From the NCBI RefSeq assembly GCF_030705305.1, contig NZ_JAUZEE010000002.1, forward strand, positions 276,374 to 340,373: 64,000 nt of DNA. The letters are read 5' to 3'. Under the pieces are notes generated by a model that saw only the letters and a list, made by a program, of their open reading frames with translations, made no database searches and was not told the origin of the DNA. Origin of the DNA: Leptothrix discophora. GTDB lineage: Bacteria > Pseudomonadota > Gammaproteobacteria > Burkholderiales > Burkholderiaceae_C. The translations under genes and the position numbers were made by a program. Within the stretch, counting starts at the first letter, position 1. Each line of letters starts with the position of its first letter. Shown here one piece after another: positions 15,307 to 23,533 of the stretch.

Positions 15307-15681
15307 ATGGACCTGAAGCTGCCGATCACCATCAACGACGAACTCAGTGACGACGTCATCGAGTCCACCGGCATGCTCGACCTGGCCAGCGGCGAGATCC
15401 GCGACGTGAAGTACCTCGAACACGACCTGGAGGCCGACGGCTTCCCGGCCGAGTCCGAGGACTACGAGTTCACCTGCGGCATCCTGCGCAACGGCAACAA
15501 GGAAGTCGAGTTCCGCATCGAGGTCGACGTGGTCGGCCGCAAGTACTCGATCACGCCGACCGAGCTGCTCGAACTCAAGGGCCGCGCCGCCAAGCTCTTC
15601 ACCGCCCCCCCGCCGGAAGTGGCCGCCGCCGCAGCCGCTGCCGCCGCCAAGGCTGCCGCGAAGAAACGTCCCCGGAAGTGA
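15307..15681 (+). CDS. Hypothetical protein with an Ala/Lys histone-like tail
   Basis: 124 residues. The first 100 form an acidic, beta-rich domain with no recognised family. The last 25 are eight alanines, then Lys/Ala repeats ending KKRPRK, like the tails of bacterial histone-H1-like or PhaF-like proteins. The tail may bind nucleic acid or polyphosphate. The gene follows the LplT-PlsC gene by 65 bp and is convergent with the GGDEF-EAL gene. Confidence 0.7.
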   Translation: MDLKLPITINDELSDDVIESTGMLDLASGEIRDVKYLEHDLEADGFPAESEDYEFTCGILRNGNKEVEFRIEVDVVGRKYSITPTELLELKGRAAKLFTAPPPEVAAAAAAAAAKAAAKKRPRK

Positions 15682-15695
15682 TTGCCTGAGGCGAG

Positions 15696-15757
15696 AGCCC
15701 GTCGGACACAGGGTGTCCGACGGACCGGGCGACGGACACGGGGTCGTCCGACGGGCT
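15696..15757. terminator. Competing perfect hairpins between convergent genes
   Basis: AGCCCGTCGGAC (15696-15707) is complementary to 15746-15757 over 12 bp. A shorter hairpin, CGTCGGACAC (15700-15709) with GTGTCCGACG (15713-15722), uses part of the same left arm. The two folds exclude each other. In a 156-bp gap between convergent genes this most simply ends transcription from both sides, without a T-run. Confidence 0.45.
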
Positions 15758-15837
15758 GGTGCCGACGGGCCTCCCGACCCCTCCCTTGCCGACCAACGTG
15801 ACCCTCTGCGGTCATGCCGCGTGCTCACCCCTTGCGG

Positions 15838-18800
15838 TCAGCCCTCGCCCTCATCCCCTCGCATGCCCTGCACCCGCAGCAGCGCCGCGAACTCGTCCGG
15901 GGGGATCGGGCGGCTGCACAGGAAGCCCTGGTAGCGATCGCAGTGCTTGAAGCGCAGGAAGGCCAGCTGGTCGACCGTCTCGACGCCCTCGGCCAGCACG
16001 CGGATGCCCAGGCTGTGGCCCATGGCGATGACCGCCGCGGCGATCTCCATGTCGTCCGGGTCGTTGGGGATGTCGGCGATGAAGCTGCGGTCGATCTTCA
16101 GCACGTCCAGCGGGAAGCGCTTGAGGTAGGCCAGCGACGAGTAGCCGGTGCCGAAGTCGTCGATCGCGATGCCCACGCCGATCGCACGCAGGCGCTGCAG
16201 CACGTGCAGCGCCTCCTGCTCGCGTTCCATCAGCGCGCCCTCGGTCAGCTCCAGCTCCAGGCGTTCGGCCGGCAGGCCGGTCTCGATCAGCGTCTGCATG
16301 ACCTGGGCCGCCAGGTCGACGTGGCGGAACTGGCGCGGTGACACGTTGACGGCCAGCGTCAGCGGCGGCAGGCCCTCGTCCAGCCAGGCCTTGCCCTGAC
16401 GGCAGGCCTCGGCCAGCACCCAGGCGCCGATGTCGCCGATCAGGCCGGTGGTCTCGGCCACCGGGATGAAGCGGCCAGGCGGGATCAGGCCGTGTTCCGG
16501 GTCCATCCAGCGCACCAGCGCCTCGGCGCCGACGATGCGACCGCTGTGCAGCTCGACCTGCGGCTGGTAGTGCAGCAGCAGCTGGTTCTCGACCAGCGCG
16601 CGGCGCAGCCGGGTCTCCAGGTGCAGGCGCTCGCGGGCGGACTGCGTCATCTCGTCGGCGAAGTAGCGGTAGACACCGCGTCCGTCGCCCTTGGCGCGGT
16701 AGAGCGCCGCGTCCGCACCTTGCAGCAGCGCCTGCGCGTTCTGGCCGTGGTCGGGGTAGATGCAGATGCCGATGCTCACGCCGACGTTGACCTCCACGCC
16801 GTCGCTGCTGCGCCAGGGCTGCGACAGCGCGCCCAGCAGCTCGCTGGCCAGGCGGGCCGCGTCGTCGTCGTAGCGCAGGTCGTGCATCAACAGCGCGAAC
16901 TCGTCGCCGCCAAGCCGGGCCAGCGTGTCGGACTGGCGCAGCCGGCCGGTCAGGCGCTGCGCGACGTGCTGCAGCAGCTCGTCGCCGGCCAGGTGGCCGT
17001 AGCTGTCGTTGATGTCCTTGAAGCGGTCCAGGTCCAGCAGCAGCACGGCCAGGCGGCGGTTCTCGCGCTGGGCCTGGTGCAGCGCCTGCTCGATCTGCTG
17101 GTTGAACAGCAGGCGGTTGGGCAGGCGGGTCAGCGGGTCGTGGTGGGCCAGGAATTCGAGCCGGGCCTCCGAGTCCTTCATCAGCGAGATGTCGGCGAAC
17201 ACGCCGACGTAGTGCGAGAACTTGCCGGTGACGTCGCGTACGCCGCTGATCGACAGCAGCTCCGGGACCAGCTCGCCGTCCTTGCGGCGGTTCCAGATCT
17301 CGCCCTTCCACTGGCCGGTCTGGTCCAGCTGGGCCCACATCGCCTCGTAGAAGCTGGCCTCGTGGCGGCCCGAGCTGAGCATGCGCGGCGAGCGGCCCAT
17401 GACCTCCGCCTCGGTGTAGCCCAGCAGGTCGGTGAAGGCCCGGTTGACCGAGACGATGCGGCGCCGGGCGTCGGTGATCATCACGCCCTCCTGGGTGCTG
17501 TCGAGCACCTGGGCGGCCAGGCGCAGGCGTTCCTCGTCGCGCAGCCGGTCGGTCAGGTCCGACAGCACGCCCGAGAAGCGCATCGGCTTGCCCTGGGCGT
17601 CGCGGTGGCACATGCCGCGGCCGTGGAACCAGCGGTTCTCGCCGTCGTAGCAGAGCATCCGGAAGGTCGCGTCGAAGCGCGTGCCGTCGTCGATCGCATC
17701 GCGTGCGGCGGCGCGGGTGCGCTCGCGGTCCTCCGGGTGGACGTGTTCGAGCGGCCGGAACGCCGACGCGAACGGTGCGTCACCGGCATAGCGCAGCAGC
17801 CGCTCGCAGCTGCTGGAGTAGCTGCCCTGACCGGTCTGCAGGTCGACGTCCCAGAGGCCGTCGCCGGTGCCGTCGATGGCCAGCAGCAGGCTTTCCTCGG
17901 TGCGGCGCTGCGCCTGCCGGGCGTTGCGCTCGCCGGTGATGTCGCGGGCGACACCCAGCACGACCTCGTCGCCGGCGCGGGCGGTGCGCATCTCGAACCA
18001 GTGCTCGCCGTCGGGCAGCGCCAGGCTGTATTCGAAGGGATCGGGCTGCTCGCCGGCGAGGGTGCGGCGGATGCGTTCCTCGGCCTGCGCGGCCAGCGCC
18101 GGCGGCAGGAACTCGTTCAGGCGCTTGCCGACGAAGCTGTCACGCGGGCCCAGCAGGTTCTGCTCGTTGCTGGTCCAGACATCGACCAGCCGGGCATCGG
18201 CGTCGAACAGGAAGATCAGGTCCGGCAGCGCCGAGACCACCGCGCGCAGCTGGGCGGCGCTGGCCGCCAGCGCGACCTGGGCCTCGCGCTGGTCTTCCAG
18301 CAGCGACAGCAGCGCCAGGCGCGAGCGCTCGGCCTCGGCCAGCAGCTCGCGGTTGCGCTGGCCGGCCTGTTCGAGCACGTGCAGGTTGTGTCGCTCGCGG
18401 GTGACGTCGCGGCCGACCGAGATGACGCCGTGCGGGCGCTGGTCCGGCCCGAGCAGCGGCGAGATCACGAGGTCGATGCTGGCCTGTGCGCCGGCCTCGC
18501 CGGTGAGCTGCGCCTCGCGCCGGATCGGCTCGCCACGTTCGAGCACCTGCCGGTCGATGTCGACGGTCTCGCTCGGTGCGCCGCCGCGGTAGACCTCGTC
18601 GGGCGTGCGGCCGATGATCTCCGCCGCCGGCCGGCCGATCAGCCGCTCGGCGGCCGGGTTGACCAGCTGGTAGCGCCCGCCGATGTCACGCACCGCCAGG
18701 CAGTCGGGGATGCTGCGGATGATCTGTTCGAGCTGGGTGCGTTGCAGGTGCAGCGCGTCCTGAGCGGCACGCAGCTCGCTGATGTCCTGGATGGTCGAGA

Positions 18801-19329
18801 TGAAGCGGGTCGGCGCATGGCCCGCATCGGCCGCGCCGCGCCGCCGGTCCTCGTGCGCGAGGGTGACCGTCAGCAGCACCCAGACCGAGCTGCCGTCCGG
18901 ACGCAGGTAGCGTTTCTGCATCCGGTAGAAGGGGATGCGGTGGGCCAGCAGCTCGGCCATCTGCTGCAGGTCGGCGTCGAGGTCGTCCGGATGCGTCAGC
19001 TCGTGGAAACGCATCGCCAGCAGCTGTTCGGGCGTGCGGGAGACGATCTCGGCATAGCGCCGGTTGACGTGGCTGAGTCGGCCATCGGACTCGGTCAGGC
19101 TCATGCCGACATCGGCCAGGTCGATCAGGTCGCGGAACTGGGCATGCGCGGCCTCGGCGATGCGGCGTCGGCGCAGCGCCCAGGCCAGCAGCCCGCCGGC
19201 CAGCAGCGCCGCGATCCCGGCCTGGCCCAAGGCCGTCGGCCCCCATCCGGCCGAGCCCAGGGCGGCCACGCCGAGGCTGGCGGCGAGGACAAGTGCAGCG
19301 CAGGCGGCCGTGCGGGTCGTGTCGGTCAC
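15838..19329 (-). CDS. Multi-PAS GGDEF-EAL cyclic-di-GMP protein
   Basis: 1163 residues from GTG 19329, which overlaps the upstream stop (GTGA). Two membrane helices (about 8-50) precede five PAS-like repeats (starting near residues 66, 195, 340, 470 and 600), then a GGDEF domain with intact GGDEF near 805 and an EAL domain with intact EALVRW near 936 and DDFGTGYSSL near 1065. Diguanylate cyclase and phosphodiesterase activity are both possible. Translational coupling to a PAS sensor and a periplasmic binding protein suggests the three form one signalling unit that turns an external cue into a c-di-GMP change. No helix-turn-helix is seen. Confidence 0.93.
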   Translation of the reverse strand: MTDTTRTAACAALVLAASLGVAALGSAGWGPTALGQAGIAALLAGGLLAWALRRRRIAEAAHAQFRDLIDLADVGMSLTESDGRLSHVNRRYAEIVSRTPEQLLAMRFHELTHPDDLDADLQQMAELLAHRIPFYRMQKRYLRPDGSSVWVLLTVTLAHEDRRRGAADAGHAPTRFISTIQDISELRAAQDALHLQRTQLEQIIRSIPDCLAVRDIGGRYQLVNPAAERLIGRPAAEIIGRTPDEVYRGGAPSETVDIDRQVLERGEPIRREAQLTGEAGAQASIDLVISPLLGPDQRPHGVISVGRDVTRERHNLHVLEQAGQRNRELLAEAERSRLALLSLLEDQREAQVALAASAAQLRAVVSALPDLIFLFDADARLVDVWTSNEQNLLGPRDSFVGKRLNEFLPPALAAQAEERIRRTLAGEQPDPFEYSLALPDGEHWFEMRTARAGDEVVLGVARDITGERNARQAQRRTEESLLLAIDGTGDGLWDVDLQTGQGSYSSSCERLLRYAGDAPFASAFRPLEHVHPEDRERTRAAARDAIDDGTRFDATFRMLCYDGENRWFHGRGMCHRDAQGKPMRFSGVLSDLTDRLRDEERLRLAAQVLDSTQEGVMITDARRRIVSVNRAFTDLLGYTEAEVMGRSPRMLSSGRHEASFYEAMWAQLDQTGQWKGEIWNRRKDGELVPELLSISGVRDVTGKFSHYVGVFADISLMKDSEARLEFLAHHDPLTRLPNRLLFNQQIEQALHQAQRENRRLAVLLLDLDRFKDINDSYGHLAGDELLQHVAQRLTGRLRQSDTLARLGGDEFALLMHDLRYDDDAARLASELLGALSQPWRSSDGVEVNVGVSIGICIYPDHGQNAQALLQGADAALYRAKGDGRGVYRYFADEMTQSARERLHLETRLRRALVENQLLLHYQPQVELHSGRIVGAEALVRWMDPEHGLIPPGRFIPVAETTGLIGDIGAWVLAEACRQGKAWLDEGLPPLTLAVNVSPRQFRHVDLAAQVMQTLIETGLPAERLELELTEGALMEREQEALHVLQRLRAIGVGIAIDDFGTGYSSLAYLKRFPLDVLKIDRSFIADIPNDPDDMEIAAAVIAMGHSLGIRVLAEGVETVDQLAFLRFKHCDRYQGFLCSRPIPPDEFAALLRVQGMRGDEGEG

Positions 19330-21176
19330 GTGGGCGTGTCGGGATCGGTCGGGTGGGTGGGGGCGGACGGGCTGCCGGACGCGTCGGCGGGCCCAGGCGC
19401 GCGCGCGGCTGCCGGGTCGGAAATTGTCGTCGCCTCGCCGGCCCGGTAACGCGGCGGCAGGCCCAGGCGTGTGCGCAATTCGTTGACCTCGGCCTTCAGT
19501 TCGGCAACCCGCTCCTCGCGGTCGATCACGCCGGCCTGCCAGCGCCGCAGCTCGTCGAGCTGGCTGGCCATGCGCTGGTCGGCCTCGCGTTCGCGGCTGG
19601 CGTCGATGGCCTGCAGCACATGGCCCTGGAAACGGCCGTCGGCGCTGCGCCGCGGCACGGCCTTGACCAGCACCCAGGCGTGGCTGCCGTCGAGCCGGCG
19701 CAGCCGCAGGTTCTGCTCGAAGCTGCCGGGCTGGGCGATGGCGCGACGCCAGTCCATCCAGGCCGCGTCGAGGTCCTCGGGGTGGACCAGGCTGAGCCAG
19801 TCGGTCTCGCCCAGCGCCTCCTCGGCCTGGCCGGTCCAGGCCAGCCAGGGCTGGTTGCACCAGACGCTGCGGCCGTTGGCATCGGTCGTCAGGATCAGCG
19901 AGTGACCGGCGTTGGCCAGCGCGCGGTAGTGCAGTTCGCTCTCGGCCAGCGCCTGTTCCAGTCGGTAGGACTCGGTCACGTCGCGGAACACGATGACCAC
20001 GCCGCGCAGTTCGCCGCGCCCGTTGCGCAGCGGCGCGGCGCTGTCGGCGATGTGGGTGCGGCGGCCCTGGCGCGACACCAGCACGGTGTGGTTGGCCAGC
20101 CCGACCACCAGGCCGGTTTCCAGCACGCGCTGGACCGGGATCTCGGCCGGCGCGCCGGTCTGGGCATGCTCGATGCGGAAGACCTCGCCGACCGGCCGGC
20201 CGCAGGCCTCGTACTCGCGCCAGCCGGTCAGCGCCTCGGCCGCCGGGTTGAGCAGCGTGATGCGCTGCTGCGCGTCGGTGGCCAGCAGCGCGTCGCCGGT
20301 CGAATACAGCACGGTCGACAGCCGGTCCTCGCTGGCGAGCAGGTCGTCGCGGTGCTGTCGCAGCGTGTCGACCATGTGGTTGAAGGCGACGGCCAGCTCG
20401 GCGACCTCGGCCGGGCCGGTCTCGGGCGCATGCAGGCTCAGGTCGCCACGGGCCCAGCGCTGGCTGATCGCCTGCAGCCGGCCCAGCGGCCGGGCCAGGC
20501 CCAGCTGGATGAGCGCGGCAACGACCAGGATCAGCGCCAGCTGGGCCAGCAGCTCGGGTGAACGCTCGCGCACCTCGCGCAGCGCCAGGTCGTCAAGTGC
20601 GCCGGCCAGTTCCATGCGCAGGTAGACCACCGAGCTGGCCAGCTGGCGTGGCTGGCGCAGGTCGACGGTGCGACCCAGGTAGCTCTGCAGTCCGGTCAGG
20701 CGCGTGCCGTCCGCGCCGACGTGCATCTGCGGCAGGCGCGTGGCCAGGCTGGCGTTCATCCAGGCCGGGTCCCAGTCGGGGATCGTGTCGGCGGCCTGCC
20801 GGCCGATCCAGCTGCGCCGGTGGGCATGGCGGATGCGGCCGTCGGCGTCGATCACGGCGACCTCGCGCACCAGCGGAAAGGTCATCAGGTGGCTGATCTC
20901 GCGCCAGACGCGGTCGATGTCCAGCGTCTGTCCGGCCGACCCGGTCGACGACAGCGCCGAGGCCGAGCCCGGTTCATCGACGTCGCTGTCGAGCCGCACC
21001 AGCCGGTGCATCTCGGTGTGCATCTGGTGGCGTGCGGTCTGGGCCAGCCGGTCGACCGAGGACGTCCGGGCGCTCCACAGGCTCGATCCGGCCGTCGCCA
21101 GCAGCATCAGCGCGACGGCCAGCGGCAGGCTCACCCGCAGCGGCAGACGCAGGGCCTTGCGCCAGGGCGACGTCAT
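19326..21176 (-). CDS. HAMP-PAS-PAS membrane sensor without an output domain
   Basis: 616 residues from ATG 21176, overlapping the upstream stop (ATGA). One membrane helix near 12-35, a periplasmic domain of about 190 residues, a second helix near 230-250, a HAMP linker, two PAS domains (near 320 and 445) and a C-terminal coiled coil (ERVAELKAEVNELRTRLGL) followed by a Pro/Ser/Thr-rich tail. No kinase, GGDEF, EAL or receptor signalling domain is present, so it must signal through a partner. The overlapping GGDEF-EAL gene is the obvious one. Confidence 0.85.
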   Translation of the reverse strand: MTSPWRKALRLPLRVSLPLAVALMLLATAGSSLWSARTSSVDRLAQTARHQMHTEMHRLVRLDSDVDEPGSASALSSTGSAGQTLDIDRVWREISHLMTFPLVREVAVIDADGRIRHAHRRSWIGRQAADTIPDWDPAWMNASLATRLPQMHVGADGTRLTGLQSYLGRTVDLRQPRQLASSVVYLRMELAGALDDLALREVRERSPELLAQLALILVVAALIQLGLARPLGRLQAISQRWARGDLSLHAPETGPAEVAELAVAFNHMVDTLRQHRDDLLASEDRLSTVLYSTGDALLATDAQQRITLLNPAAEALTGWREYEACGRPVGEVFRIEHAQTGAPAEIPVQRVLETGLVVGLANHTVLVSRQGRRTHIADSAAPLRNGRGELRGVVIVFRDVTESYRLEQALAESELHYRALANAGHSLILTTDANGRSVWCNQPWLAWTGQAEEALGETDWLSLVHPEDLDAAWMDWRRAIAQPGSFEQNLRLRRLDGSHAWVLVKAVPRRSADGRFQGHVLQAIDASREREADQRMASQLDELRRWQAGVIDREERVAELKAEVNELRTRLGLPPRYRAGEATTISDPAAARAPGPADASGSPSAPTHPTDPDTPT

Positions 21177-22231
21177 GTGCTCGCACCCCGGTCGGCGTCG
21201 GCCGAAGGCAGCGTCTGCGGCAGCGCCTCGACGCTGCTCAGGCCGTCCAGCGGCGGACGGCGCGGCAGCATGTGGCTCATCTGCATGATCTCGACCAGCG
21301 ATTCGGCGCTGGCCTGCAGCAGCGGCGCCGAGCCGCCCAGCCACTGCCGGTTGGCGACCAGGTCGGGCAGGAAGAGGCCCTCGTAGGCCTGTTTCAGCTC
21401 GGCCGGCGACAGGGCCAGCTGGGCCTGCAGCGAGTCCAGCAGCCGCGCATCGGCCTGCTGCCAGCGCGCCAGCATCTCGAAGTGCGCGGACACGATGCGG
21501 CGCAGGCCGACCGGATGCCGTGCCAGCACCTCGCGCCGCACCGCCAGCACGTCGACGATGGCGCCGGGCATGGAGCGGCTGTCGAACAGGCGCTTGCCGC
21601 CCAGCGCGATCGCCTGGCTGACGACCGGCTCGAAACTCACCAGCGCGTCGACCTGGTACTCGCGCCAGGCCGAGAGATGTTCGGCCACCGTCATCACCAC
21701 CGGCTCGACCTGCTCCAGCCGCAGGCCGGCGCTGCGCAGCGCCGCGTGGAGCACCAGCGCGCCGACGGCGCTCTGCTCGACGCCGATGCGCCGCCCGGCC
21801 AGGTCGGCCAGGTCGCGCACGCCGGGTCGGGCGACCACCGCGTCGCCGCCGCGCGATTCGTCGAACACCAGCACCGCCACCAGGTCCAGGCCATCGGCCC
21901 GCGCGGCCAGCAGCTCGTCGAGCGTCAGCGCGCCGGCCTCGACCGTGCCGGCGGCCAGCGCCTGCAGCACGTCGGACGCCGCCGGCATCTCGATCAGCCG
22001 CATCCGCCTCGCATCGAGCCGACCGAGTTCCTGGGCCGCATGCACCAGCGCATAGCCCGGCCAGACGTTGCTGGCCAGGCGCAGCAGCGGCTCGTCCCGG
22101 GCGCAGCCGGCCAGCGGCGGCAGGGCCAGCGCGATCGAGCCTGCCGCACCCAGGCGCAGCACCTGCGCCAGCCAGTCGCGGCGGGCAGGGGCGCGGATGG
22201 GCATCCGGGGAGGGCGGTCAGGTTCGTGCAT
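21173..22231 (-). CDS. ABC-type periplasmic substrate-binding lipoprotein (NMT1/SsuA-like)
   Basis: 352 residues from ATG 22231; ATG 22204 is possible. The start carries arginines, a hydrophobic stretch and a lipobox (PPLAGC, Cys near 43). The body has the two-lobed NitT/TauT/THI5-like form: ASNVWPGYALVHAAQELG near 52, AGTVEAGALTLDELLA near 95, and VDALVSFEPV near 200. No permease or ATPase gene is nearby; instead the HAMP-PAS sensor overlaps it. It is therefore likely a ligand receptor for signalling rather than for import. The ligand cannot be read from sequence; members bind small sulfonates, nitrate, pyrimidines or similar compounds. Confidence 0.85.
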   Translation of the reverse strand: MHEPDRPPRMPIRAPARRDWLAQVLRLGAAGSIALALPPLAGCARDEPLLRLASNVWPGYALVHAAQELGRLDARRMRLIEMPAASDVLQALAAGTVEAGALTLDELLAARADGLDLVAVLVFDESRGGDAVVARPGVRDLADLAGRRIGVEQSAVGALVLHAALRSAGLRLEQVEPVVMTVAEHLSAWREYQVDALVSFEPVVSQAIALGGKRLFDSRSMPGAIVDVLAVRREVLARHPVGLRRIVSAHFEMLARWQQADARLLDSLQAQLALSPAELKQAYEGLFLPDLVANRQWLGGSAPLLQASAESLVEIMQMSHMLPRRPPLDGLSSVEALPQTLPSADADRGAST

Positions 22232-22312
22232 CGGGCGCTCGCGGTGGGCTCCAGGGGATCGGGGCCGGATCACCCCAACCGGCGAGCTTGGGGATGCGGG
22301 CCGTCGGGCCGG

Positions 22313-22326
22313 TTGATCTGCATCAA
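22313..22326 (-). promoter_or_regulatory. Perfect FNR/ANR-type box before the c-di-GMP operon
   Basis: TTGAT-CTGC-ATCAA matches the FNR consensus (TTGAT, four bases, ATCAA) at every position. It lies 82 bp before the lipoprotein start in the 125-bp gap behind serC. Oxygen-responsive control of the three-gene operon is implied; activation or repression depends on the start site, which is not visible. Confidence 0.75.
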
Positions 22327-22356
22327 GCGCGGCCTCGCTTCGGAAACGGTTTCGAC

Positions 22357-23442
22357 TCAGCCGTGGCGCCGCGCGAAGTCCTTCATGTGGTCGACCAGGC
22401 ATTGCACGCCCGCGACCGGCATGGCGTTGTAGATCGACGCGCGCATGCCGCCGACCGAGCGGTGACCCTTGAGCTGGACCATGCCCAGCGCCTCGGCCTC
22501 GGCCAGGAAGGGCGCGTCCAGGCGCGCGTCCGGCAGGCGGAAGGGCACGTTCATCCGCGAGCGGTCCGGCAGCGCGACCGGGTTGACGTAGAAGCCGCCG
22601 CTGGCATCGATGGTGTCGTACAGCATCGCGGCCTTGCGGCGGTTCTGCGCCTCGATGGCGACCAGGCCGCCCTGCTCCTTGAGCCAGCGGAACACCAGTC
22701 CGGCGATGTAGATCGCGTAGGTCGGCGGGGTGTTGAGCATCGAGCCGTTGTCCGACTGCTGCGCGAAGTCGAAGGCGCAGGGCGTGATCGGCAGCGCGTG
22801 GCCCAGCAGGTCGTTGCGCACCACCACCAGCGTCAGGCCGGCCGGGCCGACGTTCTTCTGCGCGCCGCCGTAGAGCAGGCCGAACTTCGTCACGTCCAGC
22901 GGGGCCGAGAGGATGTTGCTGGAGACATCGGCCACCAGCGGCACGTCGCCGCTGTCGGGCGTCCAGTGGTATTCGACGCCGCCGATGGTCTCGTTCGAGC
23001 AGATGTGCACGTAGGCCGCGTCCGGGTCCAGCTTCCAGGTCTCGAAGGCGGGGATGTGGTCGAACTTCGTGGTCGCCGAGCTGGCCACCTCGTTGATGCG
23101 GGCATAGCGGCTGGCCTCGCTCATGGCCTTGCTCGACCAGGTGCCGGTGTTGACGAAGTCGATGCTCGTCTTCGAGCCCAGCAGGTTCATCGGCACGATG
23201 GCCATCTCGCCGATCGCGCCGCCCTGCAGGAACAGCGTGCGGTAGTCGTCCGGCACGCCCAGCAGCTCGCGGAACAGCGACTGCGCCTCGTCCAGGATGG
23301 TCATGAACTGCGGACCGCGGTGGCTCATCTCCATCACCGACATGCCCGAGCCGTGCCAGTCGAGCATCTCCTCGGCGGCCTGGCGCAGCACGCTCTCGGG
23401 CAGGACGGCGGGGCCGGAGCTGAAGTTGTGGACGCGGGTCAT
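22357..23442 (-). CDS. serC: Phosphoserine aminotransferase
   Basis: 361 residues from ATG 23442; AGGAGA lies 9 nt upstream. The enzyme makes O-phosphoserine from 3-phosphohydroxypyruvate and glutamate, and serves pyridoxal phosphate synthesis as well. The start VHNFSSGPAVLPESVL and the HRG motif are typical. The PLP-binding lysine is in YGGAQKNVGPAG near residue 197. GTWSSKAM and the C-terminal HRSVGGMRASIYNA are also conserved. Length is normal. It appears to be a single gene. Confidence 0.97.
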   Translation of the reverse strand: MTRVHNFSSGPAVLPESVLRQAAEEMLDWHGSGMSVMEMSHRGPQFMTILDEAQSLFRELLGVPDDYRTLFLQGGAIGEMAIVPMNLLGSKTSIDFVNTGTWSSKAMSEASRYARINEVASSATTKFDHIPAFETWKLDPDAAYVHICSNETIGGVEYHWTPDSGDVPLVADVSSNILSAPLDVTKFGLLYGGAQKNVGPAGLTLVVVRNDLLGHALPITPCAFDFAQQSDNGSMLNTPPTYAIYIAGLVFRWLKEQGGLVAIEAQNRRKAAMLYDTIDASGGFYVNPVALPDRSRMNVPFRLPDARLDAPFLAEAEALGMVQLKGHRSVGGMRASIYNAMPVAGVQCLVDHMKDFARRHG

Positions 23443-23533
23443 GCCGGGGCTCTCCTGGGACGGGTCGGGGAGGGTGGGAAAACGGGGTGGGCCGGGGAGG
23501 ATACCCAATGCGGGCTGCCGGCCCGGGCGGGAC

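Noticed and set aside
16492-19449. A 985-residue plus-strand open frame opposite the GGDEF-EAL gene
   Set aside because: Shadow frame, Gln/Val/Arg/His-rich, no domain, while the opposite strand carries intact PAS, GGDEF and EAL motifs.
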